From NCBI GenBank assembly GCA_005239175.1, contig SOPS01000004.1:372001-436000 (forward strand): a DNA stretch of 64,000 nt, read 5' to 3'. Within the stretch, counting starts at the first letter, position 1. The number at the start of each line of letters is the position of its first letter. Both the position numbers and the translations under genes were made by a program. Below the pieces are notes generated by a model. That model saw nothing but the letters and a program-made list of their open reading frames with translations, did no database searches and was not told the origin of the DNA. Of this stretch, positions 24,564-34,531 are shown piece by piece. Source of the DNA: a halophilic archaeon SHRA6 (GTDB taxonomy: Archaea; Halobacteriota; Halobacteria; Halobacteriales; Haloferacaceae).

Positions 24564-24791
24564 TCAGTCGGCGTTTATTCTGTTCTGACTGGGAGAGCGA
24601 GCGGTGGACTCCGTCGCTTGTGGGTCGACTGGAACATTGACGAACACGGCGTGGGCGATGATCCCGATCGCCACTGTCGCACCGAGGGGCACGGCCGCCG
24701 TCAATGGCAAGCCAATCACGCTGAGCAAAGCAGTTATTCCGATCAGCGATACGGGAATGAGCCCGAGTACGTAGTCGTAGTATCCAGTCAT
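24564..24791 (-). CDS. Small two-helix membrane protein
   Basis: 75 residues from ATG 24791. Two hydrophobic segments (YVLGLIPVSLIGITALLSVI and PLGATVAIGIIAHAVFVNV) separated by a short turn, then a polar C-terminal tail of about 24 residues. No known function. A TATA-like TTATATAC (24817-24824, minus strand) lies about 30 bases upstream and a perfect 7+7 hairpin sits just before it, so this small gene appears regulated. Confidence 0.7.
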   Translation of the reverse strand: MTGYYDYVLGLIPVSLIGITALLSVIGLPLTAAVPLGATVAIGIIAHAVFVNVPVDPQATESTARSPSQNRINAD

Positions 24792-25108
24792 AATACAGCA
24801 CATAGTATGTACAGTGGGTATATAATTGTTTCCCGTGGTTCACGGGACCCATTGAAAGAACTACGTAGTATAATTCTCATAAGTTATGCAGATATCCATA
24901 CGCTAGAGCCGCTAAAATAGCTGTTTTCGAGGATTTCGAAATTGCTGATTCGTCGGGTTTGTTTTTTGCATTCACCTCGCGAAAAAATTATTAATAGTGA
25001 TATTTTCTTGGTCCAGTAAACGACGGCAAAATATCCGTATCGATCCCGCTGTCAGGTTAGCAACGATTGGGTCTCGGTGAGAATTCGCGACTCAGATCGT
25101 CTCTGTCG
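24792..25108. other. AT-rich intergenic region with inverted repeat, no gene
   Basis: 317 bases without a convincing frame. At 24831-24847 TCCCGTG-GTT-CACGGGA is a perfect 7+7 inverted repeat directly upstream of the TATA box of the small membrane gene and is a good operator candidate. AT-rich stretches (AAAAAATTATTAATAGTG near 24984) could hold a second promoter, but nothing starts to the right on the plus strand. Confidence 0.5.
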
Positions 25109-25516
25109 CTAGCCGACAATCTTGAAAAAGAGCCACCGCCAGACGCCAATCAACACGCCGATCAACACGAACGTGATAGCCACGAAGGCCCCCGCGAGCC
25201 CGCCCGGAAAGATCGGCGTCCATCGCAGCGCGAACCCGATGACGGCCGCGATCACCCACGATCGAACACCGAGTGGAATTGCTGCCTTCGCCGACTCTGC
25301 AGCTCCTGCGGAGTACGCACCAACAATCGGAAAGGCGATCAGCCACCCGATAATGAACGGGGCATACACCATGAGAATGTGTGTTGGCTCGACGAACGTG
25401 TTGTGGTCGATCATCCCATAGGTCAACACTGCAATAATTGCTGCGAGGTCACCGATCGTAAGCGGTAGAGCTGCCATCTCAACGCGCCCCCCAGTCGCCT
25501 CCGATATCGCGCTCAT
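25109..25516 (-). CDS. DUF3054-like four-helix membrane protein
   Basis: 135 residues with four hydrophobic segments: IGDLAAIIAVLTYGMIDH, ILMVYAPFIIGWLIAFPIVG, RSWVIAAVIGFALRWTP and AFVAITFVLIGVLIGVWRWL. The pattern 'GD..AI..F...G..DH' in the first helix, the 'P..W......' in the second, and the Arg-Trp in the third fit DUF3054, a family found in actinobacteria and haloarchaea. No biochemical function is known to me. It is a single gene. Confidence 0.75.
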   Translation of the reverse strand: MSAISEATGGRVEMAALPLTIGDLAAIIAVLTYGMIDHNTFVEPTHILMVYAPFIIGWLIAFPIVGAYSAGAAESAKAAIPLGVRSWVIAAVIGFALRWTPIFPGGLAGAFVAITFVLIGVLIGVWRWLFFKIVG

Positions 25517-25592
25517 ACCTGGGTGTTCGGGCGGGCGATAATGATATCAACGGTCCTGATCGGCCCCTGTGACATGTTGACAATCATTGAGA

Positions 25593-26180
25593 TCACTGGG
25601 AATCGTCGACTGATAGTACACCAATAGCTGTGTAGCCGAGCCGATTGTCGGTGGTCGAGACATCAAGTCCCCGCTCGGCCAGTTCGTACGCCAGCCGGGT
25701 CGGTGTGTAGAACGTTGACTGCATGCCGATCGCGTGTTCGCTGAGTTCGATCGTCCGTCCGAGGAGTCGCGAAGGATCGAACTCTCTGATGACGATCACG
25801 CCCCCCGGACGAAGCACACGGACGATTTCGTCAAGAACGACCTCTCCGTCAGGCATGTGGTGAAAGGCGTCGACGATGAGGACCGCGTCAACCGACCGAT
25901 CGCTGATTGGAAGCCGACGGGCGTCCCCGCGGATGCATGCCAGCCCCCTGGCCTGCGCTCGTGAGAGCATCCCGGCGGAGATGTCGACCACAATAGAGTC
26001 CGTGCGCCCGGTGGCAACCGTTGCCCGACCGCTGCCGCCACCGACATCAAGCACCCGGTTGACGGGGCGTTCCGCGGACGAGAGGCCCGCGTCGATCGCT
26101 GCCTCGTTCGCAGCGGGCATGACAAGATCGTAGATTCGAGACAGCCGCGTGAAAAACTGAACGTCGCCGGGTCCGTACAT
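25593..26180 (-). CDS. Class I SAM-dependent methyltransferase
   Basis: 195 residues from ATG 26180; an upstream frame extension lacks coding character. SAM-binding motif I is RVLDVGGGSGRATVATG (about 41-57), motif II has SIVVDISAGMLSRA, motif III is DARRLPISDRSVDAVLIVDA, and RVLRPGGVIVIREFDPS follows. FYTPTRLAYELAERGLDV near the end would contact the substrate. It resembles the UbiE-like group; no partner identifies its acceptor. It is divergent from the GNAT gene with an 85-base shared upstream region. Confidence 0.87.
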   Translation of the reverse strand: MYGPGDVQFFTRLSRIYDLVMPAANEAAIDAGLSSAERPVNRVLDVGGGSGRATVATGRTDSIVVDISAGMLSRAQARGLACIRGDARRLPISDRSVDAVLIVDAFHHMPDGEVVLDEIVRVLRPGGVIVIREFDPSRLLGRTIELSEHAIGMQSTFYTPTRLAYELAERGLDVSTTDNRLGYTAIGVLSVDDSQ

Positions 26181-26265
26181 ACCCAAGCATTCGACAAGCA
26201 AGAATAAAACACACTGCCCTGGTACAGCCGAAACACCCACCATCTTCGAAACCGATCATCACTTC

Positions 26266-26880
26266 ATGGAGTGTCGAATGCTCGGGTGGCCAGAAGACGA
26301 GCCCACGGTTCGCCTCGATTACCGCGTCTTCAGCTACGCCGGCAAGTTCGTCATGACGGGGACCGGAAAGGCCGTCATCTGCGATGAGCGTGCCGAGGAG
26401 ACGTATCCCCGAGATCTTCCAGCGCTTCCGTCGACGATACATTCTGATGTATTCGACCGATCGATCCTCGCTGCGATCGCGTTCAGTCCCGACCGCCGCG
26501 ATCCAGACACCCTCTGGCTACGATACGTGACTGTACGACGAGACCGACGCGGGGAGGGGCTTGCTCCCAAACTCGTTGAATACGTTCTCGAAGGGGCTGC
26601 GAATCGTGACTTCGATCGAGCGTCGATCGCGGTGAACAACCCGTTCGCGTACGAGGCCCTCTACAAGGTTGGTTTCGCCTTTACCGGCCGGACCACTGGA
26701 TTGGCCGAACTGGTCTTAGAGCGGCCGATCGACGCTGCGGATTCGCGTGAAACTGGCCCAGCGGGCGACCCCGAGCGCTACCAGGCGGGACTCGACCATT
26801 ACCGAAATCGTGAGGGGCTCTCAGAAGCCGAGCGATCGTTTCTCGACGAGCGGATACACAGCGATCCCCCGTCGCACTGA
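26266..26880 (+). CDS. GNAT family N-acetyltransferase
   Basis: 204 residues. The acetyl-CoA binding motif A is LWLRYVTVRRDRRGEGLAPK (R-x-x-G-x-G/A type, about residues 86-105), followed by motif B NNPFAYEALYKVGFAFTGRT. The N-terminal region (about 1-80) contains an unusual Cys/Asp-rich stretch (MTGTGKAVICDERAEET). A C-terminal extension (about 155-204; PERYQAGLDHYRNREGLSEA) is helical and not part of the GNAT core. Start could be 26266 or 26278. The substrate is unknown. Confidence 0.83.
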   Translation: MECRMLGWPEDEPTVRLDYRVFSYAGKFVMTGTGKAVICDERAEETYPRDLPALPSTIHSDVFDRSILAAIAFSPDRRDPDTLWLRYVTVRRDRRGEGLAPKLVEYVLEGAANRDFDRASIAVNNPFAYEALYKVGFAFTGRTTGLAELVLERPIDAADSRETGPAGDPERYQAGLDHYRNREGLSEAERSFLDERIHSDPPSH

Positions 26881-26974
26881 AGTGAGTGCTCGTCGTTTTC
26901 CAGTAGAGGAAAGCGGGTGATAGCAGGCGATCGCCAAGGGTCAGTCTCAAACCGACGGCGGCCGAACGCCGGGT

Positions 26975-27955
26975 ATGGGTAACTCGGACCTTCGATCGCT
27001 TGCGTCGATCACGGAGCTCCCGTTCGCGGAGTGTACCGGCTCGACGGTCGCCGTAGATGCACACAACTGGCTGTACCGGTACCTCACGACGACAGTCAAA
27101 TGGACGAACGACGCAGTCTACACGACCAATGATGGCACTGAGGTCGCAAACCTGATCGGCGTCATCAAAGGACTCCCGAAGTTTTTCGAACACGAACTCG
27201 TCCCGATCTTCGTCTTCGACGGCGGCGTAACAGAGCTCAAAGACGACGAGGTCGAACGCCGTCGCGAACAACGGCGTGACGCCGAGGAGCAACTCGAAGC
27301 CGCAAAAGAACGTGGCGACGCAGTCGCCGCTGCCCGCCTCGAAGCGCGGACTCAGCGGCTCACCGAGACGATTCAGGAGACAACCCGCGAACTGCTGTCG
27401 ATCCTCGACGTACCGTACATCGACGCGCCAGCCGAGGGTGAGGCACAGGCGTCGTACATGAACCGGATCGGCGACGTTGATTACGTCGGCAGTGAGGACT
27501 ACGACACATTGCTTTTCGGCGCACCCAGAACTCTCAGGGGGATTACGAGCAAGGGCCATCCAGAGCTGATGGACCTCGAAGCGACGCTCGATCGCCACGA
27601 CATCACCTACGAACAGCTCGTTGACGTGGGGATTCTCTGTGGAACCGACTTCAACGAGGGTGTTCACGGAATCGGTCCCAAGACCGCGATCAAACTGATC
27701 CACCAACACGGCGATCTGTTTGCCGTGCTCGAAGCGCGAGGCGAGCACATTTCACACGCCGATCGCATCCGTGAGCTGTTCTTCGATCCTCCGGTAACAG
27801 ACGACTACACGATTCGAACTGACGTGAATCCAGACGTTGACGCTGCCAGAGAGTACGTCGTCGACACCTGGGAGATCGACGCCAGCGAGGTCGAGCGCGG
27901 CTTCGAGCGGATCGAATCTTCGATGGTCCAGACCGGACTCAACGACTGGCTTTGA
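26975..27955 (+). CDS. fen: Flap endonuclease 1
   Basis: 326 residues, archaeal FEN-1 length. The N-terminal domain has the metal ligand Asp28 in [14 protein letters not shown] and [11 protein letters not shown]. The arch carries a charged helical region (about 90-125). The internal domain has [12 protein letters not shown] (acidic ligands) and [14 protein letters not shown], and a helix-hairpin-helix at [20 protein letters not shown]. The C-terminal eight residues QTGLNDWL form a PIP box that binds PCNA. The enzyme removes 5' flaps during lagging-strand maturation and repair. It is a single-gene unit. Confidence 0.97.
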   Translation: MGNSDLRSLASITELPFAECTGSTVAVDAHNWLYRYLTTTVKWTNDAVYTTNDGTEVANLIGVIKGLPKFFEHELVPIFVFDGGVTELKDDEVERRREQRRDAEEQLEAAKERGDAVAAARLEARTQRLTETIQETTRELLSILDVPYIDAPAEGEAQASYMNRIGDVDYVGSEDYDTLLFGAPRTLRGITSKGHPELMDLEATLDRHDITYEQLVDVGILCGTDFNEGVHGIGPKTAIKLIHQHGDLFAVLEARGEHISHADRIRELFFDPPVTDDYTIRTDVNPDVDAAREYVVDTWEIDASEVERGFERIESSMVQTGLNDWL

Positions 27956-28024
27956 GATTCTCCCACGGCTGAACCCCCAGATAGTACCAGTAACTTTGTG
28001 CTGGCGAGCAAAATTAGGAAATTG

Positions 28025-28636
28025 ATGGAGCTCAGTGACGACACGCTCTCCGTTTCCCGGGAGCTTTCAAAACTCGACAAAGACGTACTTGAATTTACCA
28101 GGATCCTCGACGCCTGCGACGTGGATTATGTTATTGTCAGTGGGTACGTCGCCATCCTTACTGGACGCTCTCGATCGACTGAGGATATCGACGTTATTCT
28201 ACAGTCGCTGTCTGAAACTGCGACGGCGCAGTTGGTTTCTGAACTCAAAACGCAGGGGTATTGGGGCATGGCGATGCCGCTCGATGAGATGTATTCGATG
28301 TTGAGTGACGGCAGTCGGATCCGGGTTGCCGAAGACGGACAGATGTTTCCGAACTTCGAGCTGTGGTTTGTTTCGAACGATGCGGAACGCGAGGCACTCT
28401 CGAACCCGCTCACCGTTGTATTCGACGAGGGGCAGATCGATATCAGTCCGCTCGAACTGCAAATTGCGTACAAACTTCGGCTTGCGCACGCTGCAGACAG
28501 CCTCAGCGGGAAAGATTTCGAGGACGCACTTCACTTGTATTTGACCTTCGAGGGACAATTTAACACGGAGCGGCTCGAAATGTACGTCAACGAGCTTGGA
28601 GTGCAAGACTACTATGCTGAACTCACAGGAGTTTGA
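28025..28636 (+). CDS. AbiEii-like nucleotidyltransferase (MNT fold)
   Basis: 203 residues from ATG 28025; a GTG at 27998 would add nine. The polymerase-beta-like signature is present: VSGYVAILTGRSRSTEDIDV, where Ser-Gly (39-40) replaces GG and Asp54/Asp56 are metal ligands. A later ELQIAYKLRLAHAADSLSGK and KDFEDALHLY match the 'K..L....R...KD..D' end of AbiEii/DUF1814-type toxins. It overlaps by 23 bases with a small basic protein. It has lower GC and fewer CGATCG than its neighbours, hinting at transfer. This enzyme fold in such gene pairs can modify tRNA or other RNA by adding nucleotides. A defence or toxin-antitoxin role is a fair guess, not shown. Confidence 0.8.
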   Translation: MELSDDTLSVSRELSKLDKDVLEFTRILDACDVDYVIVSGYVAILTGRSRSTEDIDVILQSLSETATAQLVSELKTQGYWGMAMPLDEMYSMLSDGSRIRVAEDGQMFPNFELWFVSNDAEREALSNPLTVVFDEGQIDISPLELQIAYKLRLAHAADSLSGKDFEDALHLYLTFEGQFNTERLEMYVNELGVQDYYAELTGV

Positions 28637-28844
28637 GGACAAAAAACGCCAGAACACAGAGAAACGGCGTGCGATGATCAAACGGTGGGCCGAGTATGTT
28701 CGGACCCACGACGATCGTGAGTGGTCACGCCAGCAGAATCGCCTCATTGACTCCCAGCTCCAGTCGGCAAACGACATGGCCGCTACTGACGACACGGATC
28801 CAGTCCGATTTGTAGTTGCTCGCGATCGCCTCCGCGATCGATGA
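28614..28844 (+). CDS. Small charged protein coupled to the nucleotidyltransferase
   Basis: 76 residues from ATG 28614 in the +2 frame, overlapping the upstream gene by 23 bases. It is helical and strongly charged: EFEDKKRQNTEKRRAMIKRW, then REWSRQQNRLIDSQLQSAND and an acidic-basic tail ending RDRLRDR. No Cys and no membrane segment. The tight overlap indicates co-translation with the nucleotidyltransferase; the size fits an antitoxin or targeting subunit, but it does not resemble AbiEi or HEPN proteins. No known family was recognised. Confidence 0.7.
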   Translation: MLNSQEFEDKKRQNTEKRRAMIKRWAEYVRTHDDREWSRQQNRLIDSQLQSANDMAATDDTDPVRFVVARDRLRDR

Positions 28845-28937
28845 CGTCAGACAGACACCTTCACCGATAAAAAATTGATTGGGAGCATCACAGCCGGATA
28901 CGGCCCATTTTTTGCCCGCCGGCACGGTGGAATCGAT

Positions 28938-29201
28938 ATGGACACAGACGAGATCGAAGCGACGATCGAAGCCGCGATCGAGGATGCTGACGCCACTGTA
29001 ATGATGCCACGCGTTCACAACGACGAGGCCGAAGACGCACACTACGGCGCAATTGTTGTCTCTCCGGCATTCGAGGGAAAATCTCTCGTCGAACAACACA
29101 AACTGGTTTACGACGCGCTCGGCGATCGGATGACGACGGACATCCACGCGATGGAGATCAAGACGTACACGCCCGAAGAGTACGAGGCCCTCGAAGGATA
29201 G
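28938..29201 (+). CDS. BolA family protein
   Basis: 87 residues from ATG 28938. The BolA fold is recognisable by HYGAIVVSPAFEGKSLVEQH (invariant His and the GKSLVEQHKLVYDAL helix) and the C-terminal IHAMEIKTYTPEEYEAL with the conserved His. BolA proteins partner monothiol glutaredoxins in iron-sulfur trafficking or bind DNA; the conserved His is the cluster ligand. Haloarchaea have few BolA proteins and no glutaredoxin lies here. The gene is followed, nine bases on, by an AGE epimerase, suggesting one transcript. Confidence 0.9.
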   Translation: MDTDEIEATIEAAIEDADATVMMPRVHNDEAEDAHYGAIVVSPAFEGKSLVEQHKLVYDALGDRMTTDIHAMEIKTYTPEEYEALEG

Positions 29202-29210
29202 CCGATCGGG

Positions 29211-30428
29211 ATGCCCACGCCAGATGGTCAGTACCGCGATCGGGCTGCACTCACAGAGCAGATCGACCGAATCTCCCGCTTTTATTCGCCGGATCGTTCT
29301 GCGGACTCTTTCACCGCCGAGCGCGAGGAACTGAATGGTGATCCAACGCGTCCGAATCGCTCGCATCTCGTCGCGGTGTCTCGGTTCGTGGTCACCGCGA
29401 CGATCGCCGCTGACCTCGGCGTCGAGGGTGACTGGCGAGCGACGGCGGCTGCCGCGCTCGATCGCCTCTGGGAGTGTCACTACGACCGAACTGCAGGTGG
29501 GTTCGATCGGCTCGTAATACGTGGGGGCGAAGACGAGGCCCCCACGCACGATCGGGTACGCTCAACCTACGGCCACGCCTTCTGTGTACTGGCTGCCGCC
29601 CACGCGGTACAGACAGGGAATGCAGACGCGTCGGGAAAGCTCGAAACCACACTCGAGATCCTCGATGACCGGTTCTACGAGCCCAATCACGGCCTCTATC
29701 GAAGCGATCTGGACGATCGGTGGGAGCCGATCGAGGCCTACCGCGGCCAGAACGCGAATATGCACGCCTGTGAGGCCCACCTTGCGGCCTACGACGCGAG
29801 TGGCGCTCCAACGCAGCTACGGCGGGCGATCGAGATTGCCGAGCGGCTCTGTGTTAACTTCGCTGCGGAAACCGACGGATTACTCTGGGAGCACTACACG
29901 CCGACCTGGGAACCCGACTTCGCGTACAACCGATCGCAGCCGGCCGATCAGTTCCGCCCGTGGGGATACCAGCCGGGCCACCACGCCGAGTGGGCCCGGC
30001 TGCTCGCGGTAATTGATGCTCGTTCGTCGACCGAGCCAGCGGTGTCGCGTCCCAGTTGGGCAATACCCCGCGCCGAGGAACTGTTTGAGTGGGCAACGAC
30101 GGTCGGGTGGGACGACGAGCACGGCGGATTTTACTATACGATCGATCGAGACGGCGAGCCGATCGTCACTGACACGTACGGGTGGACGGTCGCGGAGGCG
30201 ATCGGGGCGGCGGCGCTGTTATTCGAACGGACTGGCCACGAGCGATATCGCGACTGGTACGATCGACTATGGACGTACGCCGACGCGCATCTCGTCGCAC
30301 CGCGTGGTAACTGGTACGAGCGGGTGAACGCGGCGAACGAGCGACTCGAGCCCACAGATGGGCCCGCTGTTGAGCCGGGATACCACCCGATCGGTGCGTG
30401 TGTGGCCGGCGTGCGTGTGTTTGGGTGA
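29211..30428 (+). CDS. AGE family epimerase/isomerase
   Basis: 405 residues with the (alpha/alpha)6-barrel pattern of the N-acylglucosamine 2-epimerase family. RSTYGHAFCVLAAAHA (about 117-132) and AYRGQNANMHACEAHLAAYD (catalytic His region) are followed by RPWGYQPGHHAEWARLLAVI (two His, the second catalytic) and GGFYYTIDRDG. Such enzymes isomerise mannose/fructose, cellobiose or N-acylglucosamine; sulfoquinovose and aldose-ketose isomerases also share the fold. Substrate specificity cannot be read. It begins nine bases after bolA. Confidence 0.88.
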   Translation: MPTPDGQYRDRAALTEQIDRISRFYSPDRSADSFTAEREELNGDPTRPNRSHLVAVSRFVVTATIAADLGVEGDWRATAAAALDRLWECHYDRTAGGFDRLVIRGGEDEAPTHDRVRSTYGHAFCVLAAAHAVQTGNADASGKLETTLEILDDRFYEPNHGLYRSDLDDRWEPIEAYRGQNANMHACEAHLAAYDASGAPTQLRRAIEIAERLCVNFAAETDGLLWEHYTPTWEPDFAYNRSQPADQFRPWGYQPGHHAEWARLLAVIDARSSTEPAVSRPSWAIPRAEELFEWATTVGWDDEHGGFYYTIDRDGEPIVTDTYGWTVAEAIGAAALLFERTGHERYRDWYDRLWTYADAHLVAPRGNWYERVNAANERLEPTDGPAVEPGYHPIGACVAGVRVFG

Positions 30429-30452
30429 CGGACCGGGTTCTATCACACAAGC

Positions 30453-30460
30453 CTTATACC
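30453..30460 (+). promoter_or_regulatory. TATA box of the cold-shock gene
   Basis: CTTATACC is centred about 30 bases before ATG 30486, placing the transcript start almost on the start codon (leaderless mRNA). Confidence 0.5.
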
Positions 30461-30485
30461 CCCGGCGATGCTTGGTTCAGTCGCA

Positions 30486-30680
30486 ATGTCTACTGGTAAA
30501 GTCGGTTTCTTCAATGACACCGGCGGCTATGGTTTCATCGAGACCGACGATTCGGACGACGACGTTTTCTTCCACATGGAGGACGTCGGCGGACCCGATC
30601 TCGAGGAAGGACAGGAAGTCGAATTCGAAATCGAGCAGGCGGACAAGGGTCCGCGTGCGACCAACCTGACCCGGCTGTAA
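30486..30680 (+). CDS. cspA: Cold-shock domain protein
   Basis: 64 residues from ATG 30486. RNP1-like GKVGFFNDTGGYGFI (in place of GxVKWFN, KGFGFI) and RNP2-like DVFFHMEDV are conserved, and EGQEVEFEIEQADKGPRATN closes the OB barrel. Small, acidic single-strand nucleic-acid binding proteins of this kind act as RNA chaperones. In haloarchaea the family is duplicated. The alternative ATG at 30468 lies in the predicted promoter-proximal region and would disturb the TATA spacing. Confidence 0.93.
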   Translation: MSTGKVGFFNDTGGYGFIETDDSDDDVFFHMEDVGGPDLEEGQEVEFEIEQADKGPRATNLTRL

Positions 30681-30876
30681 TTCCCGAGAGGGTTCGTCCG
30701 CGGTTTTTCGGTTTGTGAAGCACCGATCGTGCGGGTTCGCCCGCCGATCGGTATTATTTATTCGGAGACGTAACGGCTCATGGCGTTCAGTATCGCCGGA
30801 AATAGGCACGGAGATGACCCGTTTTCGCGCCCGCGGATCGATGGGTTTTACGCTCGCGTCGGCCGTCTATTCGGGT

Positions 30877-32289
<1,413 letters not shown>

Positions 32290-32370
32290 GATCGCCAGGC
32301 GACATATCCCGATCAATTTAGTTCATTTTCTGATCGATTAACCGTCAAACGACAGCCCTATTACCGTCGC

Positions 32371-32388
32371 TGACTGACCGTTCAGTCA
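32371..32388. promoter_or_regulatory. TetR-type palindromic operator
   Basis: TGACTGACCGTTCAGTCA is an 18-base palindrome with one mismatched pair (16 of 18 bases symmetric), ending seven bases before the tetR ATG (32396). This position covers the transcription start of a leaderless mRNA, so binding would block its own transcription and that of the downstream exporters. Confidence 0.75.
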
Positions 32389-32395
32389 GGACCGA

Positions 32396-33001
32396 ATGAC
32401 AAGTGAAGAGACCCACGACGAGATCATGCAGGCGACCTACGACGCCCTCTGCGATCGCGGCTACGTCGGGCTCACGATGGCGGATATCGCCGATCGGGCC
32501 GGCAAATCAAAATCCCTGTTACACTATCACTACGACACGAAAGCGGATCTGTTGGTATCGTTCATCGAACACCTCCTCTCGGATTTCGAAGAGCGCATTG
32601 CCGTGACCGAGGACGCCCCACCCGAAGAGCGACTGCTGTCGTTCGTCGAGTGGTTCGTAATTGACCCTGACGAAGACGATCGTGCAGCGTTTCACCTCGC
32701 GTTGTTGGAGTTACGCGCACAGGGTGCGTTCAACGAGGCGTTCAGCGAACAGCTCCGTGCAAGCGATGAGTTGCTGCGTGGAACCGTCGAATCGATCCTC
32801 CGTGAGGGGATCGAATCGGGTGCGTTTCGCGACGTGGATGTCGAGGCGACAGCCGCGTGGATCATCGCAACCGTTGACGGCGCACGTACCCGCCAGATCA
32901 CACTCAGAACAGACTGGTACACGGACGCCGTCTGTCACCACTTGCTCGATGTTCTCGAGACGTGGCTGTTCGTTAGCAACGACGATAGAGGTGGTCACTA
33001 G
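32396..33001 (+). CDS. TetR/AcrR family transcriptional regulator
   Basis: 201 residues. The N-terminal helix-turn-helix is classical: EIMQATYDALCDRGYVGLTM, ADIADRAGKSKSLLHYHYDTK and DLLVSFIEHLL (about residues 6-55). The C-terminal part (60-200) is an all-helical ligand-binding and dimer domain. Its gene is preceded by a palindromic operator and overlaps the MATE transporter gene by one base (TAGTG). It probably represses the three-gene operon until a toxic compound binds. The ligand is unknown. Confidence 0.93.
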   Translation: MTSEETHDEIMQATYDALCDRGYVGLTMADIADRAGKSKSLLHYHYDTKADLLVSFIEHLLSDFEERIAVTEDAPPEERLLSFVEWFVIDPDEDDRAAFHLALLELRAQGAFNEAFSEQLRASDELLRGTVESILREGIESGAFRDVDVEATAAWIIATVDGARTRQITLRTDWYTDAVCHHLLDVLETWLFVSNDDRGGH

Positions 33002-34530
33002 TGGCACGCGGCGGCGGAAACGATCGATCAGTCAACGTGACCGATGGGAAACTCGCCGGGCCGCTCGTGGTCCTTTCGGCGCCCATCGTCGCCTCACAGC
33101 TTTTGAATGTCGCGTATAACCTCGCAGACACCTACTGGGTCGGTCGGCTCGGTGAGGACGCGGTCGCCGCACTGTCGTACTCGTGGGCGATCGTGTTTCT
33201 CATGGTAAGCGTCGGCGGCGGCCTCACGGTAGCCGGGACCGTTCTCGTCTCCCAGAACAAGGGTGCCGGAGACTTCCGGCAGTCACACCACATCGCTGGG
33301 CAGACACTGTCGTTCGTTACGCTCATAGCTGGCGGGTTTGCGATCGTCGGCTACATTGCCACACCGTGGCTCCTGTCGCTGATCGGCGCAGCACCGGGCA
33401 GCGCTCCACACACGCTCGCAACGCAGTACACGCGGGTGATCTTCGTCGGTGTCGCGTTCATGTTCTGGTTTTTCATCTTTGACGCGCTCTCACGCGGCTG
33501 GGGCGATACCCGCACACCACTGTACCTGATGGCCGTCAGCGCCGCGGTCAACGTCGTCATCGATCCGTTCTTGATTCTGGGATTCGTCGACAATCCGGTC
33601 TTTGCGTGGCTCGGAATGGAGGCGATCGGTGACAGCCTATACGCCGCGACCGGCTTCGAAGGCTACGGCGTCACCGGCGCGGCCGTTGCGACGGTTATTG
33701 CTCGTGGACTCGCTGCAGTAGCGGGATTGTACCTCCTCTTCAGCGGACGGGTCGGCCTGCAACCGCAACTCGAAGACCTGTGGCTCAAACGAAAGACCAT
33801 CCGGAAAATCTTCGATATTGGCGCGCCGATCGCTACCGAACAGGGCTTTCGCTCTCTCGGAATCGCACTCTTGACCGCAATTATCGCGATCGCCGGAGAT
33901 CAGGCCGTTGCCGCCTACGGAATTGTCAACAGGCTTTCTTCGCTCATGTTTCTGCCCGCGCTGGGCCTTGCCCGCGGGACCGAAACGGTTGTCGGACAGA
34001 ATATCGGGGCAGCGCAGTTCGATCGCGCCAAGCGAGCAGTGTACATCAGTTCGGGACTCGTCATCGGGGTCTTTGCTGTTGTACTTGCAATTGCGATCCC
34101 GTACGCCGAGCCAATCGTCGCGTTCTTTATTGACACGACCGGCGAGCAAAGCGCGGTGATTGAAATCGGCGCGGCGTACATCTTGATCGCCGGGCCAGCG
34201 TACGTCTTTTTGGGTGTATTCCAGGTGATGCTCGGTGGATTCCGTGGGGCTGGAAGCACACGACTGGCGATGATCTTCTCGCTGCAGGAGTTGTGGCTGT
34301 TCCGGCTACCGATCGCGTACGCCGCGCTCACGTGGTTCGCGCTCGGGATCACGGGAGTGTGGTACGCGGTGGCGATCTCGTTTGTCGCGAGCGCGATTAC
34401 AACAGCGATCTGGTTCTTCCGCGGCACGTGGATGAACCGAGTCGTCGACGGTGCAGAGACGACAGAATCTGATGAGACTCGGGGCTCTGGTGAGTCAGTG
34501 AGCTCAACGGACACGACGGGAGGGAGCTAA
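33001..34530 (+). CDS. MATE family efflux transporter
   Basis: 509 residues with twelve predicted membrane helices. It starts with GTG at 33001, sharing one base with the tetR stop. Conserved elements are PIVASQLLNVAYNLADTYWV in helix 1 with the N-terminal sodium/proton-site residues and Trp, GWGDTRTPLYLM between halves, and GFRGAGSTRLAMIFS in the second half. It exports cationic drugs or metabolites in exchange for Na+ or H+. The C-terminal tail after about residue 480 is polar, Ser/Glu-rich. The TetR and MFS neighbours indicate a drug or toxin resistance unit. Confidence 0.93.
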   Translation: MARGGGNDRSVNVTDGKLAGPLVVLSAPIVASQLLNVAYNLADTYWVGRLGEDAVAALSYSWAIVFLMVSVGGGLTVAGTVLVSQNKGAGDFRQSHHIAGQTLSFVTLIAGGFAIVGYIATPWLLSLIGAAPGSAPHTLATQYTRVIFVGVAFMFWFFIFDALSRGWGDTRTPLYLMAVSAAVNVVIDPFLILGFVDNPVFAWLGMEAIGDSLYAATGFEGYGVTGAAVATVIARGLAAVAGLYLLFSGRVGLQPQLEDLWLKRKTIRKIFDIGAPIATEQGFRSLGIALLTAIIAIAGDQAVAAYGIVNRLSSLMFLPALGLARGTETVVGQNIGAAQFDRAKRAVYISSGLVIGVFAVVLAIAIPYAEPIVAFFIDTTGEQSAVIEIGAAYILIAGPAYVFLGVFQVMLGGFRGAGSTRLAMIFSLQELWLFRLPIAYAALTWFALGITGVWYAVAISFVASAITTAIWFFRGTWMNRVVDGAETTESDETRGSGESVSSTDTTGGS

Positions 34531-34531
34531 G

